This document shows, in pieces, positions 50,781 to 59,399 of a DNA stretch of 64,000 bases. Under the pieces are notes generated by a model. It ran no database searches. It worked only from the letters and a program-made list of their open reading frames with translations, and was not told the DNA's origin. Source of the DNA: Enterococcus devriesei (GTDB taxonomy: Bacteria > Bacillota > Bacilli > Lactobacillales > Enterococcaceae); NCBI RefSeq assembly GCF_001885905.1, contig NZ_JXKM01000002.1, positions 112,257 through 176,256 of the forward strand, in the 5' to 3' direction. The position numbers and the translations under genes were made by a program. Positions within the stretch are counted from its first letter, which is position 1. Each line of letters begins with the position of its first letter.

Positions 50781-50817
50781 GTGTCAGCTAAACGAACGAA
50801 TATTTAGGAGGAGCAAT

Positions 50818-51312
50818 ATGCTGGTTGCGATTTGGGCACAAGATAAAAATGGGCTGATTGGAAAGAACAATCGGCTTCCATGGCATTTGCCAAATGATTT
50901 GCGCTTTTTTAAAGAAACTACCTTAAATCACACGTTAGTGATGGGACGAAAAACGTTTGAAGGCATGGGTGGGCGTCCGTTACCGAATCGTCAAACGATC
51001 GTTTTGACTCGTGATCAAAGCTATCAAGCACCGAATGTGATCATCATGCATTCGCCAGCGGAAGTTTTGGCCTATGCTGAAAAAAATGCCGGGATTACTT
51101 TTATTGCCGGGGGCTCAGCGATCTATCAAGAATTTCTGCCTGATTGCCAAAAAATTTATCGGACAGTCATCGATGCTGACTTTGAAGGAGATGCCTATTT
51201 TCCAACCGTAGAGTGGGAACAATGGGAGTTAACCGAAAGTGTCGAAGGACAGCAGGATGAAAAAAATCCGTATCTTTATCGCTTTGAAACCTATCAAAGA
51301 ATAACTTCTTAA
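50818..51312 (+). CDS. dfrA: Dihydrofolate reductase
   Basis: 164 residues: LVAIWAQDKNGLIGKNNRLPWHLPNDLRFFKETT contains the Trp-Asp substrate region, followed by VMGRKTFEGMG and FIAGGSAIYQEFLP. NADPH-dependent reduction of dihydrofolate. Strong RBS TAGGAGGAG before ATG 50818; the frame from 50758 only overlaps the ABC-F gene. thyA, often directly upstream in relatives, is not here; the ABC-F gene is. Confidence 0.96.
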   Translation: MLVAIWAQDKNGLIGKNNRLPWHLPNDLRFFKETTLNHTLVMGRKTFEGMGGRPLPNRQTIVLTRDQSYQAPNVIIMHSPAEVLAYAEKNAGITFIAGGSAIYQEFLPDCQKIYRTVIDADFEGDAYFPTVEWEQWELTESVEGQQDEKNPYLYRFETYQRITS

Positions 51313-51375
51313 TCGCGCAGTTCTTTCAAGATTTATAAAGAAAATAGCGTGAACCATGATTTATTTCTTCAGGTT

Positions 51376-51384
51376 TGATATACT
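51376..51384 (+). promoter_or_regulatory. Extended -10 promoter of the degV gene
   Basis: TG-A-TATACT (51376-51384) about 40 nt before the ATG; no clear -35. Confidence 0.5.
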
Positions 51385-51423
51385 GAATCTAATTTGAAAA
51401 CTGGTGTGGAAAGAAGGATCAGA

Positions 51424-52263
51424 ATGCCAAATGTTAAAATTGTAACAGACTCTTCGTGTACGATTGAAAAATCAGTACGTGATGAATTAAATATCACGGT
51501 TATCCCGTTATCAGTGATGATCGACGATGTCGTTTATCCTGATGATGACGATTTGACTGGTGAAAAATTTATGGAAATGATGGCGAAGGCCAAAAATTTA
51601 CCCAAAACAAGTCAGCCGCCGATCGGCTATTTTGCTGAACTTTATGATGAGCTTGGAAAGGATGGCAGTCCGATCGTTTCGATCCATATGTCTCATACGT
51701 TAAGTGGGACAGCTGAGGCCGCTCGTCAAGCAACTTTTTTAAGCAGCAGCGAAGTAACGGTCATTGATTGCGGATTTATCGATCAATCACAAGCCTTCCA
51801 AGTGATTGAGGCTGCAAAATTAGCGGAAGCTGGCGCAACGCTTGAAGAAGTTTTAGCCGGTGTGGAACGAGTGAAAAATCACAGTAAATTATTCATTGGT
51901 ATCTCGTCACTTGATAATCTGGCCAAAGGCGGACGAATCAGTCGAGTTGCTGGCGTGATCTCAAGTGTATTGAATATGCGTGTAGTAATGGAGCTTGAAG
52001 ATGGCGAATTATTACCGATTACGAAAGGCCGCGGAAAGAAAACCTTCAGTAAGTGGTTTGGCGCCTTTAAAGATGAATTAAGCAAAGTTAATGTCAAGCA
52101 GATCGGGATTTCTTATGCTGGCAAATTAGACTTTGTCGATGAAGCTAAGCAAGCGTTACAAGAAATGTTCCCAGATATGCATATCCCTGTTTTGCATACC
52201 AATCCGATCGTTGCAACCCATACCGGACCAGGGGCGTTTGCGATTATGTACTATACTGATTAG
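51424..52263 (+). CDS. DegV family fatty acid-binding protein
   Basis: 279 residues. KIVTDSSCTIEKSV at the N-terminus, TSQPPIGYFAELYDEL and IHMSHTLSGTAEAAR, the DegV lipid-binding motifs; GGRISR and HTGPGAFAI near the end. DegV/FakB proteins present bound fatty acids to the kinase FakA. Start at 51424 follows GAAGGATC. It lies in a Bacillus-like neighbourhood with the GDSL hydrolase and ypmS. Confidence 0.92.
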   Translation: MPNVKIVTDSSCTIEKSVRDELNITVIPLSVMIDDVVYPDDDDLTGEKFMEMMAKAKNLPKTSQPPIGYFAELYDELGKDGSPIVSIHMSHTLSGTAEAARQATFLSSSEVTVIDCGFIDQSQAFQVIEAAKLAEAGATLEEVLAGVERVKNHSKLFIGISSLDNLAKGGRISRVAGVISSVLNMRVVMELEDGELLPITKGRGKKTFSKWFGAFKDELSKVNVKQIGISYAGKLDFVDEAKQALQEMFPDMHIPVLHTNPIVATHTGPGAFAIMYYTD

Positions 52264-52271
52264 TTGTACCT

Positions 52272-52298
52272 GCCTCTAGCGATAGAGGCGTTTTTTTT
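52272..52298 (+). terminator. Terminator after degV gene
   Basis: GCCTCTA (52272-52278) / TAGAGGC (52283-52289), GCGA loop, G then T8. It lies only 15 nt before the next start, so partial readthrough is likely. Confidence 0.85.
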
Positions 52299-52313
52299 AA
52301 AAGGAGCAGATAA

Positions 52314-53174
52314 ATGAAACGATTTACGACAATATTAATTCCATTTGCAGTAGCAATAGTTACTTTGCTCCTGCTCTTTTTGACCATTCCTAAGGCGGAA
52401 TCACGAATCCGCGTCAGCCGTGACGAAAGTCAAAATTATAAACAGTCTGTTCATTTAGTCGCGGTTGGGGATTCATTGACAGAAGGCGTCGGAGACGAAA
52501 CAAAACGCGGCGGCTATGTGCCTCTGGTGGCGGATTCGCTCCAGCAAAACTATGAACTGTCTTCGGTGGAAAAAGATAATTATGGTGTTTCAGGTGAGCG
52601 TAGCGATCAAATTTTAAAGCGAGTAAAAAAGGATTCTGAATTGCGAAACAGTTTAGCAAGTGCTGATCTAATCACGATGACGGTTGGTGGAAATGATCTG
52701 TTCCAAGCCTTTCAAAAAAATCTCACCGCTAAAAACGCCAAGCAATTTGATCGTCCAATAAAAAAATATGGGGAATACGTCGAAGATATCTTAACAGAGA
52801 TGCGTGAACTGAATCCAAAGGCGCCGATTTATGTAGTAGGTATTTATAATCCTTACTATTTAAACTTTCCGGATATTAAGGCGATGCAGACAGTGGTTGA
52901 TAATTGGAACAAGGAGACAGAGAGTATCACAAAGAAAAATTCAAACAGCTTCTTTGTGCCAGTAAATGATTTGCTCTATAAAGGCATTGCCACAGAGAAA
53001 AGCAGTGAAACCACTGAAACTACCGACAGCTCTAGTTCTGAAGTGAAGAACAACGTCTTATACGATGAAGACAATTTTCATCCCAACAACTTAGGCTATC
53101 AGTTGATGGCAACTGCAATCCGTGAAAAAATCGTGGACACGAAAGATTTATGGTTACTAAAGGAGAACAATTAA
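52314..53174 (+). CDS. Membrane-anchored GDSL/SGNH hydrolase (YpmR-like)
   Basis: 286 residues. N-terminal hydrophobic anchor (TILIPFAVAIVTLLLLFLTI), then SGNH blocks: VGDSLTEGVGD (Ser), NYGVSGER (Gly), TVGGNDLF (Asn) and DNFHPNNLGYQ (Asp-His). An extracellular esterase or lipase; the substrate could be a wall or lipid ester. RBS AAAAGGAG. The stop overlaps the ypmS start (TAATG). Confidence 0.9.
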   Translation: MKRFTTILIPFAVAIVTLLLLFLTIPKAESRIRVSRDESQNYKQSVHLVAVGDSLTEGVGDETKRGGYVPLVADSLQQNYELSSVEKDNYGVSGERSDQILKRVKKDSELRNSLASADLITMTVGGNDLFQAFQKNLTAKNAKQFDRPIKKYGEYVEDILTEMRELNPKAPIYVVGIYNPYYLNFPDIKAMQTVVDNWNKETESITKKNSNSFFVPVNDLLYKGIATEKSSETTETTDSSSSEVKNNVLYDEDNFHPNNLGYQLMATAIREKIVDTKDLWLLKENN

Positions 53175-53824
53175 TGGAAGAAAACAAAGAAGAAAAGCAA
53201 CCAGAGAAACGCTCTACTGCCAAAGAAAAGATCAACGGCTGGAAAATCGCCTTTCTCGTATTGATCGGTATTCTATTAGGGGGGCTGATTTTTACCACAG
53301 TCCGGGTCTTTACTGCTCGAGAAACCAACCTTCCCCCTAGCAGTGAAACGACGGTGCCGAAAGGTTCGCCAGTTTTGACGATGAATACGAATAAAAAGAA
53401 ATTAAATACCGTCATGGAATATTTTTTGAATGATCTACAAAAGGGCTCGGATGTAAAATATGAGTTTTACTTAGAAAATCAAGCAATGCTGAAGGGCGAA
53501 TTCAAAATATTAGGAGCGAAAGTCGATTTTTATCTTTACTTTGATCCATATGTTATGGATAATGGCAATGTTCAGCTAAAAGCCCGGGATTTATCAATCG
53601 GCTCGTTGAATTTACCAGTGAGTCAAGTAATGGCCGCCATTAAACGAGGCTATAAAGTCCCTAAATGGGTAGAAATTGATTCAAAAGAGCAAACGATCGT
53701 CTTGAAATTAAACGAGTTCAAATTAAATAACGGAATGTTTATTAAGGCCAATCATATTGATCTGGTGGGTGATGACATTCAATTTAGTTTATACTTGCCA
53801 AAAGAAAAGAAAGCTGATGACTAG
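53174..53824 (+). CDS. YpmS family membrane protein
   Basis: 216 residues. Short basic N-terminus, one TM helix (GWKIAFLVLIGILLGGLIF), extracellular beta-rich domain with ARDLSIGSLNLPVSQVMAAIKRGYKVPKWVEID, the DUF2140/YpmS signature. Function unknown; the overlap with the GDSL hydrolase suggests they act together at the cell surface. RBS AAAGGAGAAC. Confidence 0.88.
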   Translation: MEENKEEKQPEKRSTAKEKINGWKIAFLVLIGILLGGLIFTTVRVFTARETNLPPSSETTVPKGSPVLTMNTNKKKLNTVMEYFLNDLQKGSDVKYEFYLENQAMLKGEFKILGAKVDFYLYFDPYVMDNGNVQLKARDLSIGSLNLPVSQVMAAIKRGYKVPKWVEIDSKEQTIVLKLNEFKLNNGMFIKANHIDLVGDDIQFSLYLPKEKKADD

Positions 53825-53866
53825 TTTTTGAGAGTGGAAAGTCGAGAGTCATCAAGGTGAATAGCA

Positions 53867-54088
53867 GTGAGAAGAAGTTTTTATCATTATATTTTGACTC
53901 AACGAGGTCATAATTTACATGATCCAGTGGAGGTTTTTGCCAATGATGTTAGCAGAGATATCATGTTTCCAAAACACTCAGAGGATTATCACGAGGTCGC
54001 TGATTATTTGGAATTGAATGTAAATTATTTAGACTCAATGGATCTATTTGATCAAGTCTGGGAAAAGTATGTAGAAAACAACAAGTAA
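53867..54088 (+). CDS. YozE family (UPF0346) small protein
   Basis: 73 residues: RSFYHYILTQRGHNLHDPVEVFANDVSRDIMFPKHSEDYHEVADYLE, the YozE/SAM-like helical signature. GTG start with AAGGTGA upstream. Small helical protein of unknown function, commonly found beside ypmS in this group. Confidence 0.92.
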   Translation: MRRSFYHYILTQRGHNLHDPVEVFANDVSRDIMFPKHSEDYHEVADYLELNVNYLDSMDLFDQVWEKYVENNK

Positions 54089-54093
54089 TTAAT

Positions 54094-54127
54094 AAGGAAA
54101 AGTTACTGAGGGCTTTTCCTTTTTTTT
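54094..54127 (+). terminator. Terminator after the yozE gene
   Basis: AAGGAAAAG (54094-54102) / CTTTTCCTT (54113-54121), 10-nt loop, T-run. Confidence 0.88.
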
Positions 54128-54133
54128 ATAGCG

Positions 54134-54142
54134 TGCTATCAT
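54134..54142 (+). promoter_or_regulatory. Extended -10 promoter of the ctpA-type gene
   Basis: TG-C-TATCAT at 54134-54142. It covers the upstream ATG at 54141, which argues for a later start. Confidence 0.45.
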
Positions 54143-54170
54143 GAAAAAAAGGGTGAAAGGAAAATGCGCC

Positions 54171-55589
54171 TTGCAGAAAAGAACGTTGCCACTATCTATT
54201 TTTTTTATCGCGATTGCAGCAACTGCGATCATCACCGCAGTCGTCACTCACTTTGTTGAGCAAAAGCAAGCGTTAAATAATGAATCAGTTGTTAAAATAA
54301 CAAGAAGTGATTTGGATGAAGTTCAAGATCTATATGATTTGATCAGCACGAATTACGTAGACAAAGTAAGCCAAGAAGAATTGATCCAAGGGGCATTAAA
54401 AGGGATGACTGATTCCTTAGACGATCCTGATTCTAAATTTTTAACGGCGAAAGAAACAAAAGAGTTAAATGCCGAAGTGGCTGGGACCTTTGAAGGAATC
54501 GGGGCTAATTTAGAACTAGAAAATCGACTGCCGATCATTGATCAAGTACCTTTGAAAAATTCGCCTGCTGAAAAAGCCAAATTGAAAGCTAAGGACATTA
54601 TTTTAGAAGTTGATGGCAAATCTACGAAAGACAAATCATTGGATCAAGTTGCAAGTTTGATCCGAGGAGAAAAAGGCACTCAAGTAAAATTGTTGATTCA
54701 GCGTGGAACAGACAAATTTGAAGTGGGCTTAGAACGAGATGTCGTGCCTGAGGATACGGTAAAAGGAACAATCGACGAGAAAAATCCGACGATTGGCTCA
54801 ATCCAGATTGATAATTTCCGGGAGACGACAGCGTTAGAATTTCGAACGATTATTGAGGAGCTAAGAAAACAAGGTGCGAAATCATTTGTAATTGATTTAC
54901 GGCAAAACGCTGGCGGAGTATTAGCCGAGGCGGAGAGAGTCGCCAGTTACTTTTTACAAAATGGTGATACGATCGCACAGTTTTCAAACAATGACAAAGT
55001 CATATCGATTGATAAAGCCGGGAAAAAGATTGATCAAGGCTTTAAAGTCAAGGAACCAACGGTCTTTTTAGTTGATCAAGAAAGTTCTTTTGGTTCTGAA
55101 TTGTTAGCTGCGGCCGTAAAGAATAAAAACTACCCAATCATAGGCGTTCATACCTTTGGTAAGGGAACAGTTCAAAGTGTTCATTCAATCGGAAAAGACA
55201 ACTATGTTCAGCTGACGGTGATGAAGTGGTTTATGCCTGATGGCAAATCAGTTGAAGGCAAAGGGGTAACACCGACGATCGAAGCTGATTATCCTGAATA
55301 TGGCAAGCTGCCGCCAATTTCGAAGCAGTCTAACTGGCGCATCGGAGATTCTGGCGATCCCATTAAAAATATCAATACAATCTTAAAAGCATTAGGTTAT
55401 CCGACGGACGGTTCTGTCTTTAACGAAGCAACCCGCGATGCGGTCACGAAGATTCAAAACGAGAATAATCTACCTGCAACTGGCGCCTTAGATGACAAAA
55501 CGGTTGACGTTTTACAAGAAAAACTCTTCCGTTTAGTTAAAGCCAATGATGCGGCCTACACCAAAGCAATCGAAACATTGAAAAAATAA
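54171..55589 (+). CDS. S41 family carboxyl-terminal processing protease (CtpA type)
   Basis: 472 residues from TTG 54171 (GAAAGGA 9 nt upstream); ATG 54141 has no ribosome site. TM anchor (LPLSIFFIAIAATAIITAVV), PDZ domain (GIGANLELENRLPIIDQVPLKNSPAEKAKLKAKDIILEVDG), S41 core with the Ser in QESSFGSELLAAA and Lys in HTFGKGTVQ, and a C-terminal peptidoglycan-binding domain (ILKALGYPTDGSVFNEATRDAVTKIQNENNLPATGALD). Extracellular protease trimming wall or membrane proteins. Protein identity is certain, start less so. Confidence 0.9.
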   Translation: MQKRTLPLSIFFIAIAATAIITAVVTHFVEQKQALNNESVVKITRSDLDEVQDLYDLISTNYVDKVSQEELIQGALKGMTDSLDDPDSKFLTAKETKELNAEVAGTFEGIGANLELENRLPIIDQVPLKNSPAEKAKLKAKDIILEVDGKSTKDKSLDQVASLIRGEKGTQVKLLIQRGTDKFEVGLERDVVPEDTVKGTIDEKNPTIGSIQIDNFRETTALEFRTIIEELRKQGAKSFVIDLRQNAGGVLAEAERVASYFLQNGDTIAQFSNNDKVISIDKAGKKIDQGFKVKEPTVFLVDQESSFGSELLAAAVKNKNYPIIGVHTFGKGTVQSVHSIGKDNYVQLTVMKWFMPDGKSVEGKGVTPTIEADYPEYGKLPPISKQSNWRIGDSGDPIKNINTILKALGYPTDGSVFNEATRDAVTKIQNENNLPATGALDDKTVDVLQEKLFRLVKANDAAYTKAIETLKK

Positions 55590-55616
55590 ACAACAGAGAT
55601 TTCTCTGTTGTTTTTG
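55588..55616 (+). terminator. Terminator between ctpA-type gene and lepB
   Basis: AAACAACAGAGA (55588-55599) / TCTCTGTTGTTT (55602-55613), T-run. The arms overlap the stop codon. Confidence 0.8.
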
Positions 55617-55636
55617 ATATACAAAGGAGGGACAGC

Positions 55637-56185
55637 GTGAAAAATATTTTAACAAAAAATCATCTTTTTTTAGGGCTGAAATATTTGCTGATCTCTCTTT
55701 TTGTCGGGGTCATCATTCGCGGGTTCTTATTGATCCCCGTGCCGGTGACTGGCAATTCAATGGATCAGACATTGCAACAAAAAGACATGGTTCTGATGGA
55801 AAAGTTCAGTAAAATCAAACGTTTTGATGTGATTGTGTTTCAACAACCCGATGGAACGATTTATATCAAACGAGTCATTGGGTTACCAGGCGATCAAATC
55901 CGCTATGAAAAGGATCAGCTGTATATCAATAATAAAAAAGTCGCAGAACCTTTTTTAACCAATAACCGTAGCCATGATCACCAAGTCTCACCCTATACCA
56001 CAGACTTTCAACTGCAAGAATTGATTGGTGAGGAACGCCTGCCGAAAAATGATTATTTTGTGTTAGGGGACAACCGAAGGATCTCGAAAGATAGTCGCTC
56101 TTTTGGGACTGTCGCCAGCAAAGATATTTTAGGAAAAGCACGAGCGGTGTATTTTCCGTTAACACATATTAAAATGATTAATTAA
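55637..56185 (+). CDS. lepB: Signal peptidase I
   Basis: 182 residues. TM helix (LKYLLISLFVGVIIRGFLL), catalytic Ser41 in TGNSMDQTL and Lys78 in YIKRVIGLPGD, and the GDNR-SKDSR box (VLGDNRRISKDSRSFG). It removes signal peptides from exported proteins. GTG start after AAAGGAGGG. Gram-positive Sip size. It ends at a terminator. Confidence 0.95.
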   Translation: MKNILTKNHLFLGLKYLLISLFVGVIIRGFLLIPVPVTGNSMDQTLQQKDMVLMEKFSKIKRFDVIVFQQPDGTIYIKRVIGLPGDQIRYEKDQLYINNKKVAEPFLTNNRSHDHQVSPYTTDFQLQELIGEERLPKNDYFVLGDNRRISKDSRSFGTVASKDILGKARAVYFPLTHIKMIN

Positions 56186-56196
56186 ATGAGGATGCA

Positions 56197-56232
56197 AAAA
56201 AGGATGAGGTGGAGAACACCCCATCCTTTTTT
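56197..56232 (+). terminator. Terminator after lepB
   Basis: AAAAAGGATG-x-GGTG pairs with CACC-x-CATCCTTTTT (one mismatch), followed by T-rich sequence. Confidence 0.8.
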
Positions 56233-56318
56233 ATTTCTAGTCGCTTTTAAACGAAAGCGAACATTTATTGTAGTTGATTTAAGAAAAGTATTTCAAAATA
56301 TGCAGGGTGCCATTTCGA

Positions 56319-56609
56319 CTATTCGCTCCTACGTTCAACGGTTACGGTCACTTTATCGCCGAAGGTTTTGTTAAGTTTTTGACGGATAGCTTTCCGAATG
56401 CCTAGAATATAACAAGTATTTCCAGCCTGATCTTTAATCCCCATATTCACAATGCTACCTTCATAAACAATGCCATCAAACGTAGCTTGAACCTTCACTC
56501 GTCCAGCACCAAATTCTTCTCTTATATCGTATGGGAATATGATGTAAGCACCGCCTTTACCGATTTCCGAAGGCATAATTTCAGCTTCAAACCTATATTT
56601 CTTTTTCAT
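56319..56609 (-). CDS. DUF1905 domain protein
   Basis: 96 residues, a small beta-barrel-like domain: KYRFEAEIMPSEIGKGGAYIIFPYDIREEFGAGRVKVQATFDGIVYEG is the DUF1905 signature. Often fused to a YdeI-type domain elsewhere; here it is alone and complete. Start after TAGGAGAAAAA on the minus strand. It is divergent from rbgA. Function unknown. Confidence 0.88.
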   Translation of the reverse strand: MKKKYRFEAEIMPSEIGKGGAYIIFPYDIREEFGAGRVKVQATFDGIVYEGSIVNMGIKDQAGNTCYILGIRKAIRQKLNKTFGDKVTVTVERRSE

Positions 56610-56771
56610 TTTTTCTCCTACTTAGTTAGTTTATATCCAGTTTTTATTTTATTATACAGCACCGCAAATATATTACATAAAGCTAAAAACTAAAAAGAAC
56701 ACATTTTAAATTGTGATTATTCGTGTTAAAATGCCAAAGATGCGAGATTAAATGAGAGGAGTTGCCTACAT

Positions 56772-57620
56772 ATGACTATTCAATGGTTTCCCGGCCACAT
56801 GGCGAAAGCGAGACGTGAAGTTTCTGAAAAATTAAAATTTGTCGATATCGTTTTTGAATTAATCGACGCGCGGTTGCCGCTATCTTCACGGAACCCGATG
56901 CTGGATCAAATCGTACAGCAAAAGCCGCGATTGATTTTGTTGAACAAGGCGGATTTAGCCGATCCGATTCAAACAAATTTGTGGGTGAATTATTTCAGAG
57001 AACAAGGTCATGCGGTATTAGCATTGACAGCTAAAGAAGATAAGAGCGTAAAACAAATTGTTCCTGCCAGTAAAAAAGTTTTGGCGGAGAAAATCGCGCG
57101 GGATAAAGAACGGGGATTAAAACCGCGAGCGATCCGAGCAATGGTTTTAGGGATTCCCAATGTCGGAAAATCAACGCTGTTAAATCATCTAGCGGGTAAA
57201 AAGGTGGCCAGCACCGGTAATCGTCCCGGCGTGACTAAAGGGCAGCAATGGCTGCGCTTTGGTTCACAGCTGGAGCTTCTAGACACCCCAGGGATTTTAT
57301 GGCCGAAGTTCGAAGACCCAGAAGTTGGCAAAAAATTAGCGTTGACTGGCGCGATTAAAGATGATCTGTTGCATTTAGATGACTTGGCATTGTATCAATT
57401 AAGTTTCTTTTCACGTTTTTATCCAGAGCAATTGAAGGAACGTTATAAATTAACGGATGACGAGTTATTTTTAGAATTGCCGGAGTTATTAATGGTCATC
57501 ACGAAAAAACGCGGGTTCAAAGACGATTATGAACGGGCTAGCGAGATGTTGATTCTCGAATTACGTCAAGGCAGACTGGGCCGCTTTACCTTAGATCGTT
57601 TTGAGGAGCTGAGTGAGTAA
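56772..57620 (+). CDS. rbgA: Ribosome biogenesis GTPase RbgA (YlqF)
   Basis: 282 residues, circularly permuted GTPase: NKADL (G4) first, then [17 protein letters not shown] (G1) and DTPGILWPK (G3). N-terminal IQWFPGHMAKARREV is diagnostic. It acts in late 50S assembly. RBS GAGAGGAG. The stop overlaps the rnhB start (TAATG). Confidence 0.97.
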   Translation: MTIQWFPGHMAKARREVSEKLKFVDIVFELIDARLPLSSRNPMLDQIVQQKPRLILLNKADLADPIQTNLWVNYFREQGHAVLALTAKEDKSVKQIVPASKKVLAEKIARDKERGLKPRAIRAMVLGIPNVGKSTLLNHLAGKKVASTGNRPGVTKGQQWLRFGSQLELLDTPGILWPKFEDPEVGKKLALTGAIKDDLLHLDDLALYQLSFFSRFYPEQLKERYKLTDDELFLELPELLMVITKKRGFKDDYERASEMLILELRQGRLGRFTLDRFEELSE

Positions 57621-58384
57621 TGGAAAAATTATCAATCAGCGCGATTAAAGAACAATTAAAAGAAATCACCTCAGCAGATGATCTTCGACTAGCTAATTTT
57701 CGAGAAGATTCGCGAAAAGGTGTGCAACAGGCGCTTTTGCAATGGCAAAGACAGCAGGAGAAACAGCAAGCCTTAGTCGAAAAATACCAAGCGATGTCGG
57801 TCTTTGAAGTAGCGAAAAAAGCGCAAGGCTTTCAAGCAATTTGTGGAATCGATGAAGTGGGACGAGGACCTTTGGCCGGACCGGTAGTAGCCGCTGCGGT
57901 CATTTTGAATGAGGACCATACGATTTTAGGGTTAAACGATTCTAAACAGCTTTCTGCTCATAAGCGCGAAGAATTAGTTAAGGAGATCAAGCAAAATGCC
58001 CGAGCGATCGGGATCGGTGAAGCGACCGCCGAAGAGATCGATCAGTTAAATATTTATCAAGCGACTAAAGTGGCGATGCAGCGGGCGATCGATCATTTAG
58101 CAATTGCACCAGATTGTTTATTGATCGACGCGATGGTTTTAGAAAATGGACTGCCACAAGAAAAAATCATTAAAGGCGATGCACGTTCGGTCTCTATCGC
58201 CGCTGCTAGTATCATTGCAAAAGTCTATCGGGATGAATGGATGGCTGATTACGGCGAACAATATCCTGCTTATGGCTTTGCCAAAAATGCGGGCTATGGT
58301 ACGAAGGAGCATTTACAGGCGATCGAAGAACAAGGAATTTTACCGATTCATCGTAAAACCTTTGCCCCGATCAAAAATAAATAA
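57620..58384 (+). CDS. rnhB: Ribonuclease HII
   Basis: 254 residues. GIDEVGRGPLAGPVVAAAVIL holds the first catalytic Asp-Glu pair; DAMVLENGLPQ and IAAASIIAKVYRDEWM carry the others. N-terminal extension of about 70 residues as in other Firmicute RnhB. Removes RNA from RNA-DNA hybrids and single ribonucleotides. Coupled to rbgA. Confidence 0.96.
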   Translation: MEKLSISAIKEQLKEITSADDLRLANFREDSRKGVQQALLQWQRQQEKQQALVEKYQAMSVFEVAKKAQGFQAICGIDEVGRGPLAGPVVAAAVILNEDHTILGLNDSKQLSAHKREELVKEIKQNARAIGIGEATAEEIDQLNIYQATKVAMQRAIDHLAIAPDCLLIDAMVLENGLPQEKIIKGDARSVSIAAASIIAKVYRDEWMADYGEQYPAYGFAKNAGYGTKEHLQAIEEQGILPIHRKTFAPIKNK

Positions 58385-58444
58385 AAAATAAGATCCTTCT
58401 TTTTTCAGTATCTTTTTTATAAAGAACTGGAAAGAGGGATTTTT

Positions 58445-59299
58445 TTGAAAAATAAATTTTTATTGCGTTTGAGTCTGACTAAGGGCATCGGGGTGATTGG
58501 CAAGCAACGAATCTATCAATTTGCCAAACGAAATCAACGGTGGCAGTTTGAAAGCTTGGAACTTCGCTTGCTTTCCCATTCAACAAAATCTAATGATTGG
58601 AATGACTGGAGCGAAGACCGACTTCAGGAGATTATCCATACGCACGATTTTATTACGATTGAAGATGCGGATTATCCAGAAGCGCTGCGTTATGTTCCCA
58701 CACCGCCTTTGGTTTTATTTTATAAAGGAAATTTAAACTTATTAAAACGTGAAATGTTGGCGGTTGTTGGAGCCAGAGAAGCGACGAATTATGGGTATCA
58801 GGTTTTACAAGCGCTAATGCCAGATCTCACGAAGCGTGGTTTTGTAATTGTTAGCGGTTTAGCTAAAGGAATCGATAGCTTCGCCCATCAATTTGCGATC
58901 AGTAATCAAGGAAAAACCGTCGGAGTTGTTGGAACCGGTTTAGATATCTGTTATCCTAAATCTAGTGGGAATTTACAAATCGAGCTGAGTCAGCACCATT
59001 TGGTTTTAAGTGAGTACCCCAACGGCACCACACCTGCAAAATTCCATTTTCCGATGCGCAATCGGATCATCGCGGGTTTAAGCAGTGGTGTATTGGTCTT
59101 AGAGGCCAAAAAACGCAGTGGTTCATTGATTACCGCGCAGCAAGCTTTGGACTATGGCAAGGAGGTTTTTGTCGTACCAGGATCAATCCTGGATGGTCAT
59201 TCCAGTGGATGTCATCAACTGATTCAAGATGGCGCGATTTGTGTTGAAAAAACACAGGATATTTTTGATTCCTACGATCTATTGAAAAAATTTCATTAG
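58445..59299 (+). CDS. dprA: DNA processing protein DprA
   Basis: 284 residues. Rossmann-like DprA core: VVGAREATNYGYQVLQALMPDLTKRGFVIVSGLAKGIDSFAHQFA, GVVGTGLDICYPKSSGNLQ, FPMRNRIIAGLSSGVLVLEAKKRSGSLITAQQALDYGKEVFVVPGSI. It loads RecA on incoming ssDNA during transformation. TTG start after AAAGAGGGA. The family C-terminal winged helix is lacking, as in the short streptococcal type. Position before topA is conserved. Confidence 0.94.
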   Translation: MKNKFLLRLSLTKGIGVIGKQRIYQFAKRNQRWQFESLELRLLSHSTKSNDWNDWSEDRLQEIIHTHDFITIEDADYPEALRYVPTPPLVLFYKGNLNLLKREMLAVVGAREATNYGYQVLQALMPDLTKRGFVIVSGLAKGIDSFAHQFAISNQGKTVGVVGTGLDICYPKSSGNLQIELSQHHLVLSEYPNGTTPAKFHFPMRNRIIAGLSSGVLVLEAKKRSGSLITAQQALDYGKEVFVVPGSILDGHSSGCHQLIQDGAICVEKTQDIFDSYDLLKKFH

Positions 59300-59307
59300 A
59301 CCTGACT

Positions 59308-59336
59308 TGACAAATAAAAAATGAATAGCGTATTAT
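59308..59336 (+). promoter_or_regulatory. SigA promoter of topA
   Basis: Perfect TTGACA (59308-59313), 17-bp spacer, TATTAT (59331-59336). A TATAAT at 59366 may form a second start. Confidence 0.85.
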
Positions 59337-59399
59337 AGGCTACGATTTGTCAGTAGTTGCCGATATATAATAGAAGAAAAAAATAAGGAGGCAAAACAT

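Noticed and set aside
50758..50817. Upstream extension of dfrA
   Set aside because: It overlaps the end of the ABC-F gene, includes the AGGAGGAG ribosome site and is unlike DHFR.
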